Positions 1 to 6,014 are shown, counted from the first letter of the stretch. The stretch is DNA of 11,416 bases from JAKEGK01 sp036507695 (GCA_036507695.1 DATCIR010000062.1:1-11416); one strand, 5' to 3'. Notes: generated by a model from the letters alone, not told the origin. A program made the numbers and translations.

Positions 1-567
1 CGGGAACAATTGATAATGGGGCTGGAACGCACGGTGGAAAGCGCCACCTTCGCCGCTGATATCATCCGTCACCTGCGGGAATTTGTGCAAAAAGGTGTTT
101 CTCAAAACACACTGACCTCACTAAACGGCGTGGTTCAGAACATTGTTGACCTGGCGTCCGTGGAAATTAAACGTCATCGAGTGAGTGTCATCCTGGATTT
201 GGCCAATGACCTGCCGGATTTGATTGCGAACGCGGTTCAGCTGGAACAGGTGGTGTTGAATTTCATTCGCAATGGCCTGGATGCCATGGAACATATTGAA
301 CCCTCTAAGCGTAAACTGGTGATCTCTACCAGCCCGGCCGGGAATAACGTCAAGCTTTCCATTACCGATTACGGCCATGGTATTTTACCGCAGGCGGAGT
401 CCAGGTTGTTTGACGCGTTTTACACCACCAAACCCGACGGCATGGGCATGGGCTTATCCATCAGCCGGTCGATTATTGAAGCGCATAACGGCGTCGTTTA
501 CGCAAAAAATGCACCGGGCGCCGGCGCTTGTTTTTCCTTTGAACTGCCTATAAACAGCGGGAATTAG
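1..567 (+). CDS. Sensor histidine kinase, FixL-like, C-terminal part (5' end outside window)
   Basis: This is the C-terminal 188 residues of a sensor histidine kinase; the frame is open to the left window edge, so the sensor domain and phospho-accepting histidine are not visible. The first 30 or so residues (REQL...LREFVQKG) look like the second dimerisation helix of FixL-type kinases. The rest is a HATPase_c domain: N box QLEQVVLNFIRNGLDAM, G1 box DYGHGI, F box FDAFYTTKPDG and G2 box GMGMGLSISRS. It should bind ATP, autophosphorylate and pass phosphate to the response regulator that starts 2 nt after its stop codon, implying one operon. FixL itself is a haem-PAS oxygen sensor, but with the N-terminus missing the signal cannot be inferred. 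Family assignment is secure; input and physiological role are unknown. Confidence 0.93.
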   Translation, partial: REQLIMGLERTVESATFAADIIRHLREFVQKGVSQNTLTSLNGVVQNIVDLASVEIKRHRVSVILDLANDLPDLIANAVQLEQVVLNFIRNGLDAMEHIEPSKRKLVISTSPAGNNVKLSITDYGHGILPQAESRLFDAFYTTKPDGMGMGLSISRSIIEAHNGVVYAKNAPGAGACFSFELPINSGN

Positions 568-569
568 CC

Positions 570-1175
570 ATGCAGTCCGCCGTCTATGTGGTTGACGATG
601 ATAATTTCGCGCGGGAATCACTGGCTTGGTTGATCGACTCGGTAAAACTTCCGGTCAGGACCTTTGAGTCCGGCCAGGAATTTCTGGACTTCTATCATAA
701 GGACCTGGCTGGCTGCCTGGTACTGGATGTACGCATGCCGGGTATCAGCGGCATGGATTTGCATAGCAAACTTAAACAGCTAGCCTGCACCCTGCCCGTT
801 ATTATCATGACCGGTCATGCGGATGTAGACGTGGCCGTACGCTCCATGAAAGCCGGCGCCTACGATTTTATTGAGAAACCCTATAACGACACCATCATGC
901 TCGAACGCATACAAAGCGCCATTGCATTTGACCTGGATAACCGCAAAGCACAGGAACGCATTAACGCCATCAAGGAACGCCTGTCGACACTCACACCGCG
1001 CGAACGTGAAGTTTTACACTATGTGCTTAAATCCACGGCTAACAAAATCATCGCGTCGGAATTGGGCGTCAGCATTAAAACCATTGAGCTGCACCGCTCC
1101 AACCTAATGACTAAAATGAAGGCAAGCTCAGTGACTGAATTGGTGCGGCTCGCCGTTATCGCCGGTCTTGATTAA
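570..1175 (+). CDS. Two-component response regulator, FixJ/NarL type (receiver + LuxR HTH)
   Basis: A 201-residue response regulator. Residues 3-120 form a receiver domain with the acidic pocket D9-D11, the phospho-acceptor D53 in LVLDVRMPG, the switch residue T81 (IIMTGHAD) and K103 (FIEKP). A linker helix leads to a LuxR/NarL-type helix-turn-helix at about 138-200, starting LSTLTPREREVL, with the recognition helix around SIKTIELHRSNLM. This order and length match FixJ, a transcriptional activator freed for DNA binding by phosphorylation. The ATG lies 2 nt after the kinase stop, preceded by GGGAA within the kinase gene, so the two are probably translated together. Its partner is the upstream kinase; no obvious regulated gene can be named, since the next gene is 682 nt away. 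Nitrogen fixation should not be inferred from the family name. Confidence 0.95.
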   Translation: MQSAVYVVDDDNFARESLAWLIDSVKLPVRTFESGQEFLDFYHKDLAGCLVLDVRMPGISGMDLHSKLKQLACTLPVIIMTGHADVDVAVRSMKAGAYDFIEKPYNDTIMLERIQSAIAFDLDNRKAQERINAIKERLSTLTPREREVLHYVLKSTANKIIASELGVSIKTIELHRSNLMTKMKASSVTELVRLAVIAGLD

Positions 1176-1206
1176 TCACCCCTGAATGCCTGCCTATCAA
1201 GTGGTT

Positions 1207-1221
1207 AGCCGCTCAGCGGCT
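1207..1221. other. Short hairpin after the two-component operon
   Basis: A 6-bp perfect stem AGCCGC/GCGGCT with a 3-nt loop, 31 nt after the response-regulator stop. It is placed like a terminator, but no T tract follows, so intrinsic termination is doubtful. It might protect the mRNA 3' end. The rest of 1176-1288 shows nothing recognisable. Confidence 0.3.
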
Positions 1222-1288
1222 GGCCGCCGCCCGGATCAACACCGCTTAGCATTTAATCCTGTTCACCGTTGTCCCTCCATTTTCGCTG

Positions 1289-1311
1289 GCTAGCCCGCAT
1301 TTCTCACCAGG
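1289..1311 (+). repeat. Left terminal inverted repeat of the MITE-like element
   Basis: 23 nt beginning GCTAGCCCGCATTTC and ending CACCAGG. It matches the reverse complement of 1517-1539 at every position; the match ends outside 1289 and inside 1311. Confidence 0.85.
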
Positions 1312-1433
1312 ATCGCGGGAACAGACGCAGGATTCGTGTTCGTAGGCGCCGCTCTGGAGCGAAAGTCATAGCCGTAGCTATGGCTTGAGCGAAGAGCAAG
1401 CCTACGGACGCGAAGACCAGTCTGAACCGCGAT
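1312..1433. repeat. Long imperfect hairpin inside the MITE-like element
   Basis: The arms 1312-1372 and 1377-1433 pair over most of their length. Visible perfect blocks are ATCGCGG at the base, CAGAC, CGTAGGC (1341-1347 with 1400-1406), GCTCT, and CATAGC/GCTATG (1367-1372 with 1377-1382) around a 4-nt CGTA loop. The CGTAGGC...GCTC style of arm recalls the extragenic palindromes common in gammaproteobacteria, so this could itself be a REP-like repeat lying within the element. In RNA it would be a stable stem that could block readthrough from the two-component operon. Confidence 0.6.
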
Positions 1434-1516
1434 AGGCCAGAGCGCTGAACAATGTGTCTTTGATTTATGATGCATAGCCGTTTGTTTTTCCATCTTTTCT
1501 TGATCATTAGCGGCCG

Positions 1517-1539
1517 CCTGGTGAGAAATGCGGGCTAGC
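1517..1539 (-). repeat. Right terminal inverted repeat of the MITE-like element
   Basis: Begins CCTGGTGAG and ends GCGGGCTAGC on the plus strand. Exact reverse complement of 1289-1311. Confidence 0.85.
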
Positions 1540-1726
1540 GGTGTGGGTGCAATTTCGGTTAAAAGACCGGAGATCCAGGCGTCCGCGTTGCGGGTGAAAA
1601 TGCGTTACAATGCGTGCTTTGCGCCTACGGGATGGAAAAACCCTGAGACTGAAAAATTTCCAAAAAAACATATGATTATCGGCGGCATTACCTTATTGCG
1701 AAAAACTTGATACGCTAAAAAAACGC
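1540..1726. other. Gene-free stretch, nothing assigned
   Basis: Between the MITE-like element and the direct repeats I see no credible gene. A 60-codon frame at 1528-1710 begins inside the right terminal repeat and has no plausible ribosome-binding site. There is a TACAAT (1606-1611) that could serve as a -10 box, but no fitting -35. No riboswitch consensus known to me fits the region around 1620-1670. Confidence 0.4.
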
Positions 1727-1746
1727 CTGCCGGAGCTTCGCGATCG
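1727..1746 (+). repeat. Direct repeat copy 1 upstream of the pentapeptide lipoprotein gene
   Basis: 20 nt matching 1809-1828 at 17 of 20 positions; shared core GGAGCTTNNCGATCG. It lies in a partial hairpin (1729-1757, GCCGG-AGC pairing with GCTGCCGGC with one bulged base). Either a regulatory site pair or fragments of an extragenic repeat. Confidence 0.45.
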
Positions 1747-1808
1747 TTGCTGCCGGCGGCGATAATCACCTGAAGAGCAAACCAATGGTTGTTCCCTGTG
1801 TCTTAGTG

Positions 1809-1828
1809 CTGCAGGAGCTTATCGATCG
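1809..1828 (+). repeat. Direct repeat copy 2 upstream of the pentapeptide lipoprotein gene
   Basis: Second copy, starting 82 nt after the first and ending 29 nt before the ATG at 1858. It differs from copy 1 at three positions. It contains the palindrome CGATCG, as copy 1 does. Confidence 0.45.
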
Positions 1829-1857
1829 CAGCGAAATAGGAATGTATTGCAGGAATT

Positions 1858-3024
1858 ATGAAAAAACTTTTTGTTGTTCTAGTCACTGTTAGCTTGCTTG
1901 TCAGTTGTTCAGCCTCGGAAAAACGCAGCGGTTACGCCAAACCCATGGCGAAAGTCGATGTGATGCGCGAGATTGCCTCAAGCGGGACTGTGCGGCCCGC
2001 GGATTTTTCCGGCAAGAACTTGTCCGATCTTGATCTGCCCCAGACCAACTTTCGCGGCGCCAACCTCAAAGGCGCGTATTTTCGTAATAGCAATATCACA
2101 GAATCCAATTTTAGGAACGCCGATTTGAGCGGCGCTAACCTGCGCCAAACCAAACTGGCCGGTTCGTTATTGGCGGGCGCCAACCTGAGCGGCGCCAATC
2201 TGCAGGACGCCGATTTACGCGGAGCGGTGCTGGATGAGGCGGATCTTTCCAACGCCAACCTGCGCAACGCCAAGCTCGACCGGGCCAGCCTGAGGAATAT
2301 TAATCTTGCCGGGGCCACTTTAACGGATGCCAGCCTGGAAAAAGCCTATCTGGGTGACAGTAACCTGAGTGGGGTCGATATGCGCAAAGTCAATCTGACC
2401 GGCGCGGACTTATATGGCACTATTTTGCGCGGCACAAATTTCGAAGGCACCAACCTGCGTTCCGTCGATTTAAGCCATACCGATTTGTCGGGTGCGAATT
2501 TACAGCGCGCGGATTTAACGTACGCTAATTTACAAAACGCTTTATTGTTTGGCGCGGATTTTCACCAGGCCACAATGGACAAATGTGATCTGCGTGGCGC
2601 CAATGCCTATCGGACCTCATTTGTCAGCGCGAGTCTGCGCGGCGCCCAATTCCGCGGCGCGAATATTTCCGAAGCGAATTTTTCCGACACCGACGCCCGG
2701 GAGGCGAGTATGTACGAGGTGACGGCGACGCACGCGTCCTTTACCTGGTCCAATTTGTCGAAGGCGATCATGCGTAAATCGGATTTTTCCTCCGCTAACT
2801 TCAGCAACGCAACTTTGGTGGATGCCAACCTCAAGGAATCCAAATTGGCCTTTGCCAAACTGGTGTCGGCGAATTTTTCCGGCAGTGATATGCGGGACGT
2901 GGATTTTGCCAGCGCGGATGTCAGTGGCGCGAATCTGAAGAATACCAATATGCGCGGTGCAAAAAACACGCATACTATTATTGGCCTGGATAGAGCGTTG
3001 CACCTCGATAAGTCACTGCTGTAA
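1858..3024 (+). CDS. Pentapeptide-repeat lipoprotein, 64 in-register repeats
   Basis: The 388-residue product starts with a lipoprotein signal: KK, a hydrophobic stretch, and LVSC with the lipidated Cys at 17. Ser18 follows, so by the usual +2 rule the outer membrane is expected. Residues 46-365 are pentapeptide repeats of the A(D/N)LXX class. Every fifth residue from F50 to M365 is a central residue, nearly always Leu, Phe, Met or Ile, giving 64 repeats with no insertion or deletion, which is 16 turns of a right-handed quadrilateral beta-helix. Exceptions at the central position are A250, A280, A290 and V355. A short tail (366-388) closes it. GCAGGA upstream gives a good ribosome-binding site. 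Cytoplasmic members such as Qnr mimic DNA to bind gyrase, but an exported lipoprotein cannot act that way; a structural or binding role in the envelope is inferred. Function unknown. Confidence 0.93.
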   Translation: MKKLFVVLVTVSLLVSCSASEKRSGYAKPMAKVDVMREIASSGTVRPADFSGKNLSDLDLPQTNFRGANLKGAYFRNSNITESNFRNADLSGANLRQTKLAGSLLAGANLSGANLQDADLRGAVLDEADLSNANLRNAKLDRASLRNINLAGATLTDASLEKAYLGDSNLSGVDMRKVNLTGADLYGTILRGTNFEGTNLRSVDLSHTDLSGANLQRADLTYANLQNALLFGADFHQATMDKCDLRGANAYRTSFVSASLRGAQFRGANISEANFSDTDAREASMYEVTATHASFTWSNLSKAIMRKSDFSSANFSNATLVDANLKESKLAFAKLVSANFSGSDMRDVDFASADVSGANLKNTNMRGAKNTHTIIGLDRALHLDKSLL

Positions 3025-3072
3025 TCAGCCATTCATCGCCGGATGGTAACACCGCGGTTTAGGCGGCAGCGT

Positions 3073-3792
3073 TTAGAAACGGAAACCGCTTTTCGCCCGA
3101 ATGGTCGATTCCTCGCCGGACTGTTCCGCTTCCGCGGACAACCTGAACGCGCCGAGATTGAATTGCAATCCCAAGAAATACTTGTTTTGGGTTAAGCGCG
3201 ACGTATAACCCTCCAGTTCGTATTCACCATCCAACCACATTGTGCCAATGCCCGCGTAGGGTGTGAACGCTTGGAAACCCTTGGAAACCGATAACTCCAG
3301 GCCGGTGGATGTCACGAACAAATCATCCACGCCGCTCATTTGACTATAGGTGCCGCGTACCGATAACGAAGGCAGCAACGATCGCTGATTTGGCATCAAC
3401 AAGTATTGCAACTCGCCGCCATAGATTTGAATATCGCTATCAGGCACGGACGTGTAAAACGCGCCGGCGTTCCAGCCCTCGTTGTGCCGGGTGCTGATAT
3501 GCAGCTTGGGGGTCCGCAGCAGGTCGGGAGATGTTTTTGAAGTATAGGATTTCAGAAACGAGTCACGCTCCAGTCGGGTTGTGGCAATTTCAAAACCGAT
3601 GTCCAGCGCCAGGGCGTCGCTGCCATCCATACCCGATAAGGCCTTGTAGCTTTGAGATGTGCTTAGACTTTCTGCGTAGTGTTTGAACTGGCTATCGAGA
3701 ACGGTGGTGAACTGGCTCATCGATTGTTCAGCCATCACATAGATTGGCAAACACAGGCAGAGGGTTGCGAAATAGGGTAAACAATGGCGCAT
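3073..3792 (-). CDS. Predicted outer-membrane beta-barrel protein, function unknown
   Basis: A 239-residue exported protein. Residues 1-21 look like a signal peptide ending VMA, with cleavage before EQS. From about residue 60 to the end it shows alternating polar/hydrophobic stretches with many aromatic and Gly residues (for example LHISTRHNEGWNAGAFYTS, the TPYAGIGTMW turn, YFLGLQFNLGAFRLSAEAE), as in small barrels. It ends in Phe (SGFRF), the C-terminal aromatic signature recognised by the Bam machinery. Residues 22-60 may be a periplasmic plug or helix. GGGAG lies 7 nt before the ATG. It converges on the pentapeptide lipoprotein gene with a 48-nt gap. No named family recognised; the outer-membrane location is an inference from the signal peptide, strand pattern and terminal Phe. 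Confidence 0.85.
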   Translation of the reverse strand: MRHCLPYFATLCLCLPIYVMAEQSMSQFTTVLDSQFKHYAESLSTSQSYKALSGMDGSDALALDIGFEIATTRLERDSFLKSYTSKTSPDLLRTPKLHISTRHNEGWNAGAFYTSVPDSDIQIYGGELQYLLMPNQRSLLPSLSVRGTYSQMSGVDDLFVTSTGLELSVSKGFQAFTPYAGIGTMWLDGEYELEGYTSRLTQNKYFLGLQFNLGAFRLSAEAEQSGEESTIRAKSGFRF

Positions 3793-3873
3793 GTTTAGTC
3801 TCCCTCAGTTCTTGAGTATTCAGCCAATGGTATTGGTATCGGTGGTTATGGCGTCACAAACGGCCTGTGGGTA

Positions 3874-3879
3874 ATTATA
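3874..3879 (-). promoter_or_regulatory. Consensus -10 box upstream of the outer-membrane protein gene
   Basis: Read on the minus strand this is a perfect TATAAT, about 80 nt upstream of the ATG at 3792. No good -35 hexamer lies at 16-18 nt, so an activator may be needed or the match may be chance. Confidence 0.4.
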
Positions 3880-3981
3880 GCCTATGTCCCGCCAACGACG
3901 AGTTGAGGAAGTAGTAAAATTTCACGGTTTAGTGAGTTTTTTCGAATTCTAATTCCGCAATGCAGATAGCCGCAATCCTCG

Positions 3982-4001
3982 AAATTCGGGGGGGGGAATT
4001 T
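3982..4001. repeat. Nine-G tract inside an AAATTC/GAATTT inverted repeat
   Basis: Nine consecutive G (3988-3996) flanked by AAATTC on the left; the last G begins GAATTT on the right. It lies between the rsgA stop and the outer-membrane protein gene, about 190 nt from the latter's start. Long homopolymers can slip during replication. The remainder of 3793-4058 shows only the -10 candidate. Confidence 0.6.
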
Positions 4002-4058
4002 ACCGGTAGAAGTGAGTAGCGGGGATTGTAAACAACACAACCTGATATCCCACTAACG

Positions 4059-5066
4059 TCAAAAAAGGTTTTTTACAATACGCTGATAGCTGTCGAATCG
4101 TTGTTGAGTAATTTGTTGTGCCGCAACCGCGTTTTTGATGGCGCAATCCGGCTCGCGCAGGTGTTTGCAATCCTTGAATTTGCATTGACCGATGAAAGGC
4201 TTAAATTCAACAAATCCTTCAGTGACTTGCGCGCGGGAAACATGGCCCAGGCCAAATTCCCGCACGCCGGGTGAATCAATGATGCTGCCTCCGCCCGGCA
4301 AATGATAGAGCACGGTGACCGTCGTGGTATGTTTCCCTAAGCCGGTGGCGTTGGATAATTCCCCAACCCGAATATCGGCATCAGGAATAAATGTTTTGAT
4401 CAAGGAGGACTTACCGACGCCGGATTGACCCACGAAAATACTGGTTTTATCCGCCAGATATCTGGTCAAGTCGCTGAGTCCGTTTTTCCGCCGCGTGCTG
4501 GTGTAAATAATTGAATAACCAATCTGCACATAAACCGCCAGTTGTTGTTCCAGCGTGTGTTTTTGCTCTGCGTCCAGCAAGTCCGTCTTATTGATGACAA
4601 GTAAAGGCTGAATGGAGGTTAATTCGGCCGCCACCAGGTAACGGTTAATAAGGTCTTCGCCCAACGCCGGTGTGGGCGCCGCCACGATCAACATCTGGTC
4701 GATATTGGCGGCTACCGGTTTTAGTTGTTTATTATGATCCGGCCGCGCCAGCAGATTCGTGCGGGGTATTAATGAGGTAATGATACCCTGGTTCGTGCCG
4801 GTTGCTTGCCAGATCACCCGATCTCCGCACACCAGCCGGGGCAAATTCGCCCGGGTAAGACAGTGGTGAACGTTACCCAACGCATCTTCCACATCCAGGT
4901 TTGCGCCATAGTGGGCAACGATGCGGCCGGTTTGCTCCGGGCCGAGAGACTGGCCTTCCAGGGTGTGTTCCATGGATTGCACCTTGGATTGGGCGCGGGA
5001 TAAGCGCTCTTGCTGGATTTTCTGTACCCGCCAGGACTGGCGGCGTGTCAGTTTACGCTGGGACAT
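4059..5066 (-). CDS. rsgA: Ribosome small-subunit-dependent GTPase A
   Basis: RsgA is a cytoplasmic GTPase that binds the 30S subunit and helps its late maturation. The 335-residue product (E. coli about 350) has an N-terminal OB-fold (about 45-105) and the hallmark circularly permuted GTPase order: G4 NKTD at 159-162 comes before the P-loop GQSGVGKS at 213-220, then the switch region TGLGKHTTT at 241-249 and G3 DSPG at 264-267. A zinc site follows with C295, C300, H302 and C308. A basic N-terminus (SQRKLTRRQSWR) fits RNA binding. The start at 5066 has no clear Shine-Dalgarno sequence. In E. coli rsgA is divergently next to orn; here phhB and a cytochrome c gene are placed between them. It could be transcribed from its own promoter in the 101-nt gap after phhB. 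Confidence 0.97.
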   Translation of the reverse strand: MSQRKLTRRQSWRVQKIQQERLSRAQSKVQSMEHTLEGQSLGPEQTGRIVAHYGANLDVEDALGNVHHCLTRANLPRLVCGDRVIWQATGTNQGIITSLIPRTNLLARPDHNKQLKPVAANIDQMLIVAAPTPALGEDLINRYLVAAELTSIQPLLVINKTDLLDAEQKHTLEQQLAVYVQIGYSIIYTSTRRKNGLSDLTRYLADKTSIFVGQSGVGKSSLIKTFIPDADIRVGELSNATGLGKHTTTVTVLYHLPGGGSIIDSPGVREFGLGHVSRAQVTEGFVEFKPFIGQCKFKDCKHLREPDCAIKNAVAAQQITQQRFDSYQRIVKNLF

Positions 5067-5124
5067 AATGCATGCTGGTCATGACACACAGGATCAAGGC
5101 AAAACACATAGACGTCATTATTAT

Positions 5125-5153
5125 TTTTTAAATCACTAAAGCAGGGATAACAA
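5125..5153 (-). promoter_or_regulatory. Possible rsgA promoter
   Basis: On the minus strand, TTGTTA (5148-5153) and TAAAAA (5125-5130) are separated by 17 nt, about 60 nt upstream of the rsgA ATG in an AT-rich gap after phhB. The -35 matches consensus at 4 of 6 positions, as does the -10. Plausible but unproven. Confidence 0.35.
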
Positions 5154-5167
5154 TCACCAACTTACCG

Positions 5168-5521
5168 TTAACGGTTTTCAGCGTTAGGCGCCAGAAACGC
5201 GTCAATCTTGGCGGCACAGATAAAATCATTCTCCGAGATGCCGCCCGTGGAATGGGTGCTGTAATGAATCACGCAGCGATTGTAACTGACCTTTAGCTCC
5301 GGGTGATGGTCTTCCTGGTGGGCGATCCAGGCCACGGCATTTACAAAGGCCATGGTCTGGTAATAATTTTTGAACCTGACGCTGCGCTTCAGGCCAGATG
5401 GCTGTTGCTGCAGTTCCCAATCACCATGCAGTTGCTGCATTAATTGCGCTACTTCACTGGCAGGCAGCGGCGGAGTACCCGCTGGCAGGGCTTTGCAGGA
5501 TCTGTGAATGAGTTCAGTCAT
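5168..5521 (-). CDS. phhB: Pterin-4a-carbinolamine dehydratase (4a-hydroxytetrahydrobiopterin dehydratase)
   Basis: This enzyme dehydrates 4a-hydroxytetrahydropterin, recycling the pterin cofactor after aromatic amino acid hydroxylation; in some bacteria homologues are also linked to molybdopterin or folate metabolism. The 117-residue length is usual. The signature is complete: D71-H72-H73-P74 followed by V-Y-N at 78-81 and the STHSTGGISENDF segment (H90, D99), matching the family active site built on [ED]HHP and a distant His. The first 20 residues are a non-conserved extension. The ATG overlaps the end of the upstream cytochrome gene by 8 nt (stop at 5514-5516), so translation is probably coupled; AAAGG sits very close to the ATG. 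No phenylalanine hydroxylase is in the window, so its partner enzyme is unknown. Confidence 0.94.
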   Translation of the reverse strand: MTELIHRSCKALPAGTPPLPASEVAQLMQQLHGDWELQQQPSGLKRSVRFKNYYQTMAFVNAVAWIAHQEDHHPELKVSYNRCVIHYSTHSTGGISENDFICAAKIDAFLAPNAENR

Positions 5522-5816
5522 TGCCTTTTATCTTCAGAAACCGGTAAAAGGCGGTATTAAGGTATTCAGAAACATCATAGATGTCTTTTTCGGACAGGTT
5601 TGCTTTATTAGCGTTGTCACAAAAACGGACCCGGTTGACCAGGTCTTCGTAGGTGTGGACGATCCGGTTGGGGCGCGTGTGGACCCGGGTGTCATGGCAG
5701 CCACCACAACGTTCGGTGTATAACTTTTTACCATTTTCCACATCTACGGCATGCGACGAAACGGGTGTTAAACCGAAAATTAATAAGGCCAATACGCCAG
5801 TTTTAATTGAATTCAT
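5514..5816 (-). CDS. Small periplasmic c-type cytochrome, no Met ligand
   Basis: A 100-residue precursor: Sec signal peptide 1-23 (ends SSHA), then a mature domain of about 77 residues with one haem-binding motif C37-G-G-C40-H41. The layout (short helix NGKKLYTERCGGCH, C-terminal helix DIYDVSEYLNTAFYRF) is that of a class I cytochrome c, an electron carrier matured by the Ccm or related machinery in the periplasm. There is no Met anywhere after residue 1, so the usual distal ligand is absent; H46 or H54 could replace it or the haem could be five-coordinate. An extra Cys is at 66. AGAAGG lies 7 nt before the ATG. It heads a likely operon with phhB, and is divergent from orn. Redox partner unknown. 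Confidence 0.9.
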   Translation of the reverse strand: MNSIKTGVLALLIFGLTPVSSHAVDVENGKKLYTERCGGCHDTRVHTRPNRIVHTYEDLVNRVRFCDNANKANLSEKDIYDVSEYLNTAFYRFLKIKGND

Positions 5817-5933
5817 GGGTTACCTTCTGGGGTTGTTTCCTTAAGTTTAGATGATTGGGACGCAATGCGCACCGGAAAAGACAGTTATGACCGCGCGCAC
5901 CATAAAATAACGCAAGCCGCGAAATAATCACAC

Positions 5934-5951
5934 GTAAATGTATTCATTTAC
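5934..5951. promoter_or_regulatory. 7-4-7 palindrome between the cytochrome c and orn genes
   Basis: GTAAATG and CATTTAC, a perfect dyad of 7-bp arms around TATT. It stands in the divergent intergenic region, 118 nt upstream of the cytochrome ATG and 34 nt upstream of the candidate orn -35. The form is that of a dimeric repressor or activator site. It does not match the FNR/ANR consensus TTGAT-N4-ATCAA. Confidence 0.4.
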
Positions 5952-5985
5952 TTTTCTTGCCTATTCCTGCGCATCATTTTTACCT

Positions 5986-6014
5986 TTGACGCGCCCGCGA
6001 TAATCTGCTTTATT
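5986..6014 (+). promoter_or_regulatory. Possible orn promoter
   Basis: TTGACG (5986-5991, 5 of 6 to consensus) and TTTATT (6009-6014, 4 of 6) with a 17-nt spacer. It would give an orn leader of roughly 75 nt. Confidence 0.45.

Larger units (their letters stand above)
1289..1539. mobile_element. MITE-like element with 23-bp perfect terminal inverted repeats
   Basis: The 23 nt at 1289-1311 are the exact reverse complement of 1517-1539, enclosing 205 nt with no credible gene. Inside, directly next to the left end, is a long imperfect hairpin (1312-1433). Both ends begin with CTAG, so the element could be bounded by a 4-bp CTAG duplication or by a TA duplication inside CTAG; the sequence alone cannot decide. 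Short non-coding length, perfect inverted ends and strong internal folding are typical of miniature inverted-repeat transposable elements moved in trans by a full-length transposase. No transposase is in the window. The family is not identified; IS630 relatives (TA in CTAG) or IS1380-like elements (4-5 bp duplications) are possibilities I infer only from the ends. Confidence 0.72.

Noticed and set aside
1290..1507. Two overlapping minus-strand frames of 67 codons inside the MITE-like element
   Set aside because: They run through the inverted repeat and hairpin arms, resemble no transposase, and are in competing frames.
1620..1680. GGGATGGAAAAACCCTGAGAC stretch considered as a TPP or cyclic di-GMP riboswitch
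   Set aside because: The further conserved blocks of either aptamer are missing, and the distance and lack of a following switch structure do not fit.
1993..2955. The 15-nt DNA periodicity considered as a tandem DNA repeat or CRISPR-like array
   Set aside because: It follows from pentapeptide coding; units diverge strongly at the DNA level and there are no spacers.
1932..3032. Minus-strand frames of 128-141 codons with repeated RLAP- or ILEV-like patterns
   Set aside because: Their periodicity is the antisense image of the 15-nt pentapeptide coding repeat on the plus strand.
4061..4074. AAAAAAGGTTTTTT palindrome at the rsgA stop, considered as a terminator
   Set aside because: An A/T-only stem with almost no loop; it encodes the last Lys-Asn-Leu-Phe residues of RsgA and lacks the GC-rich stem needed.
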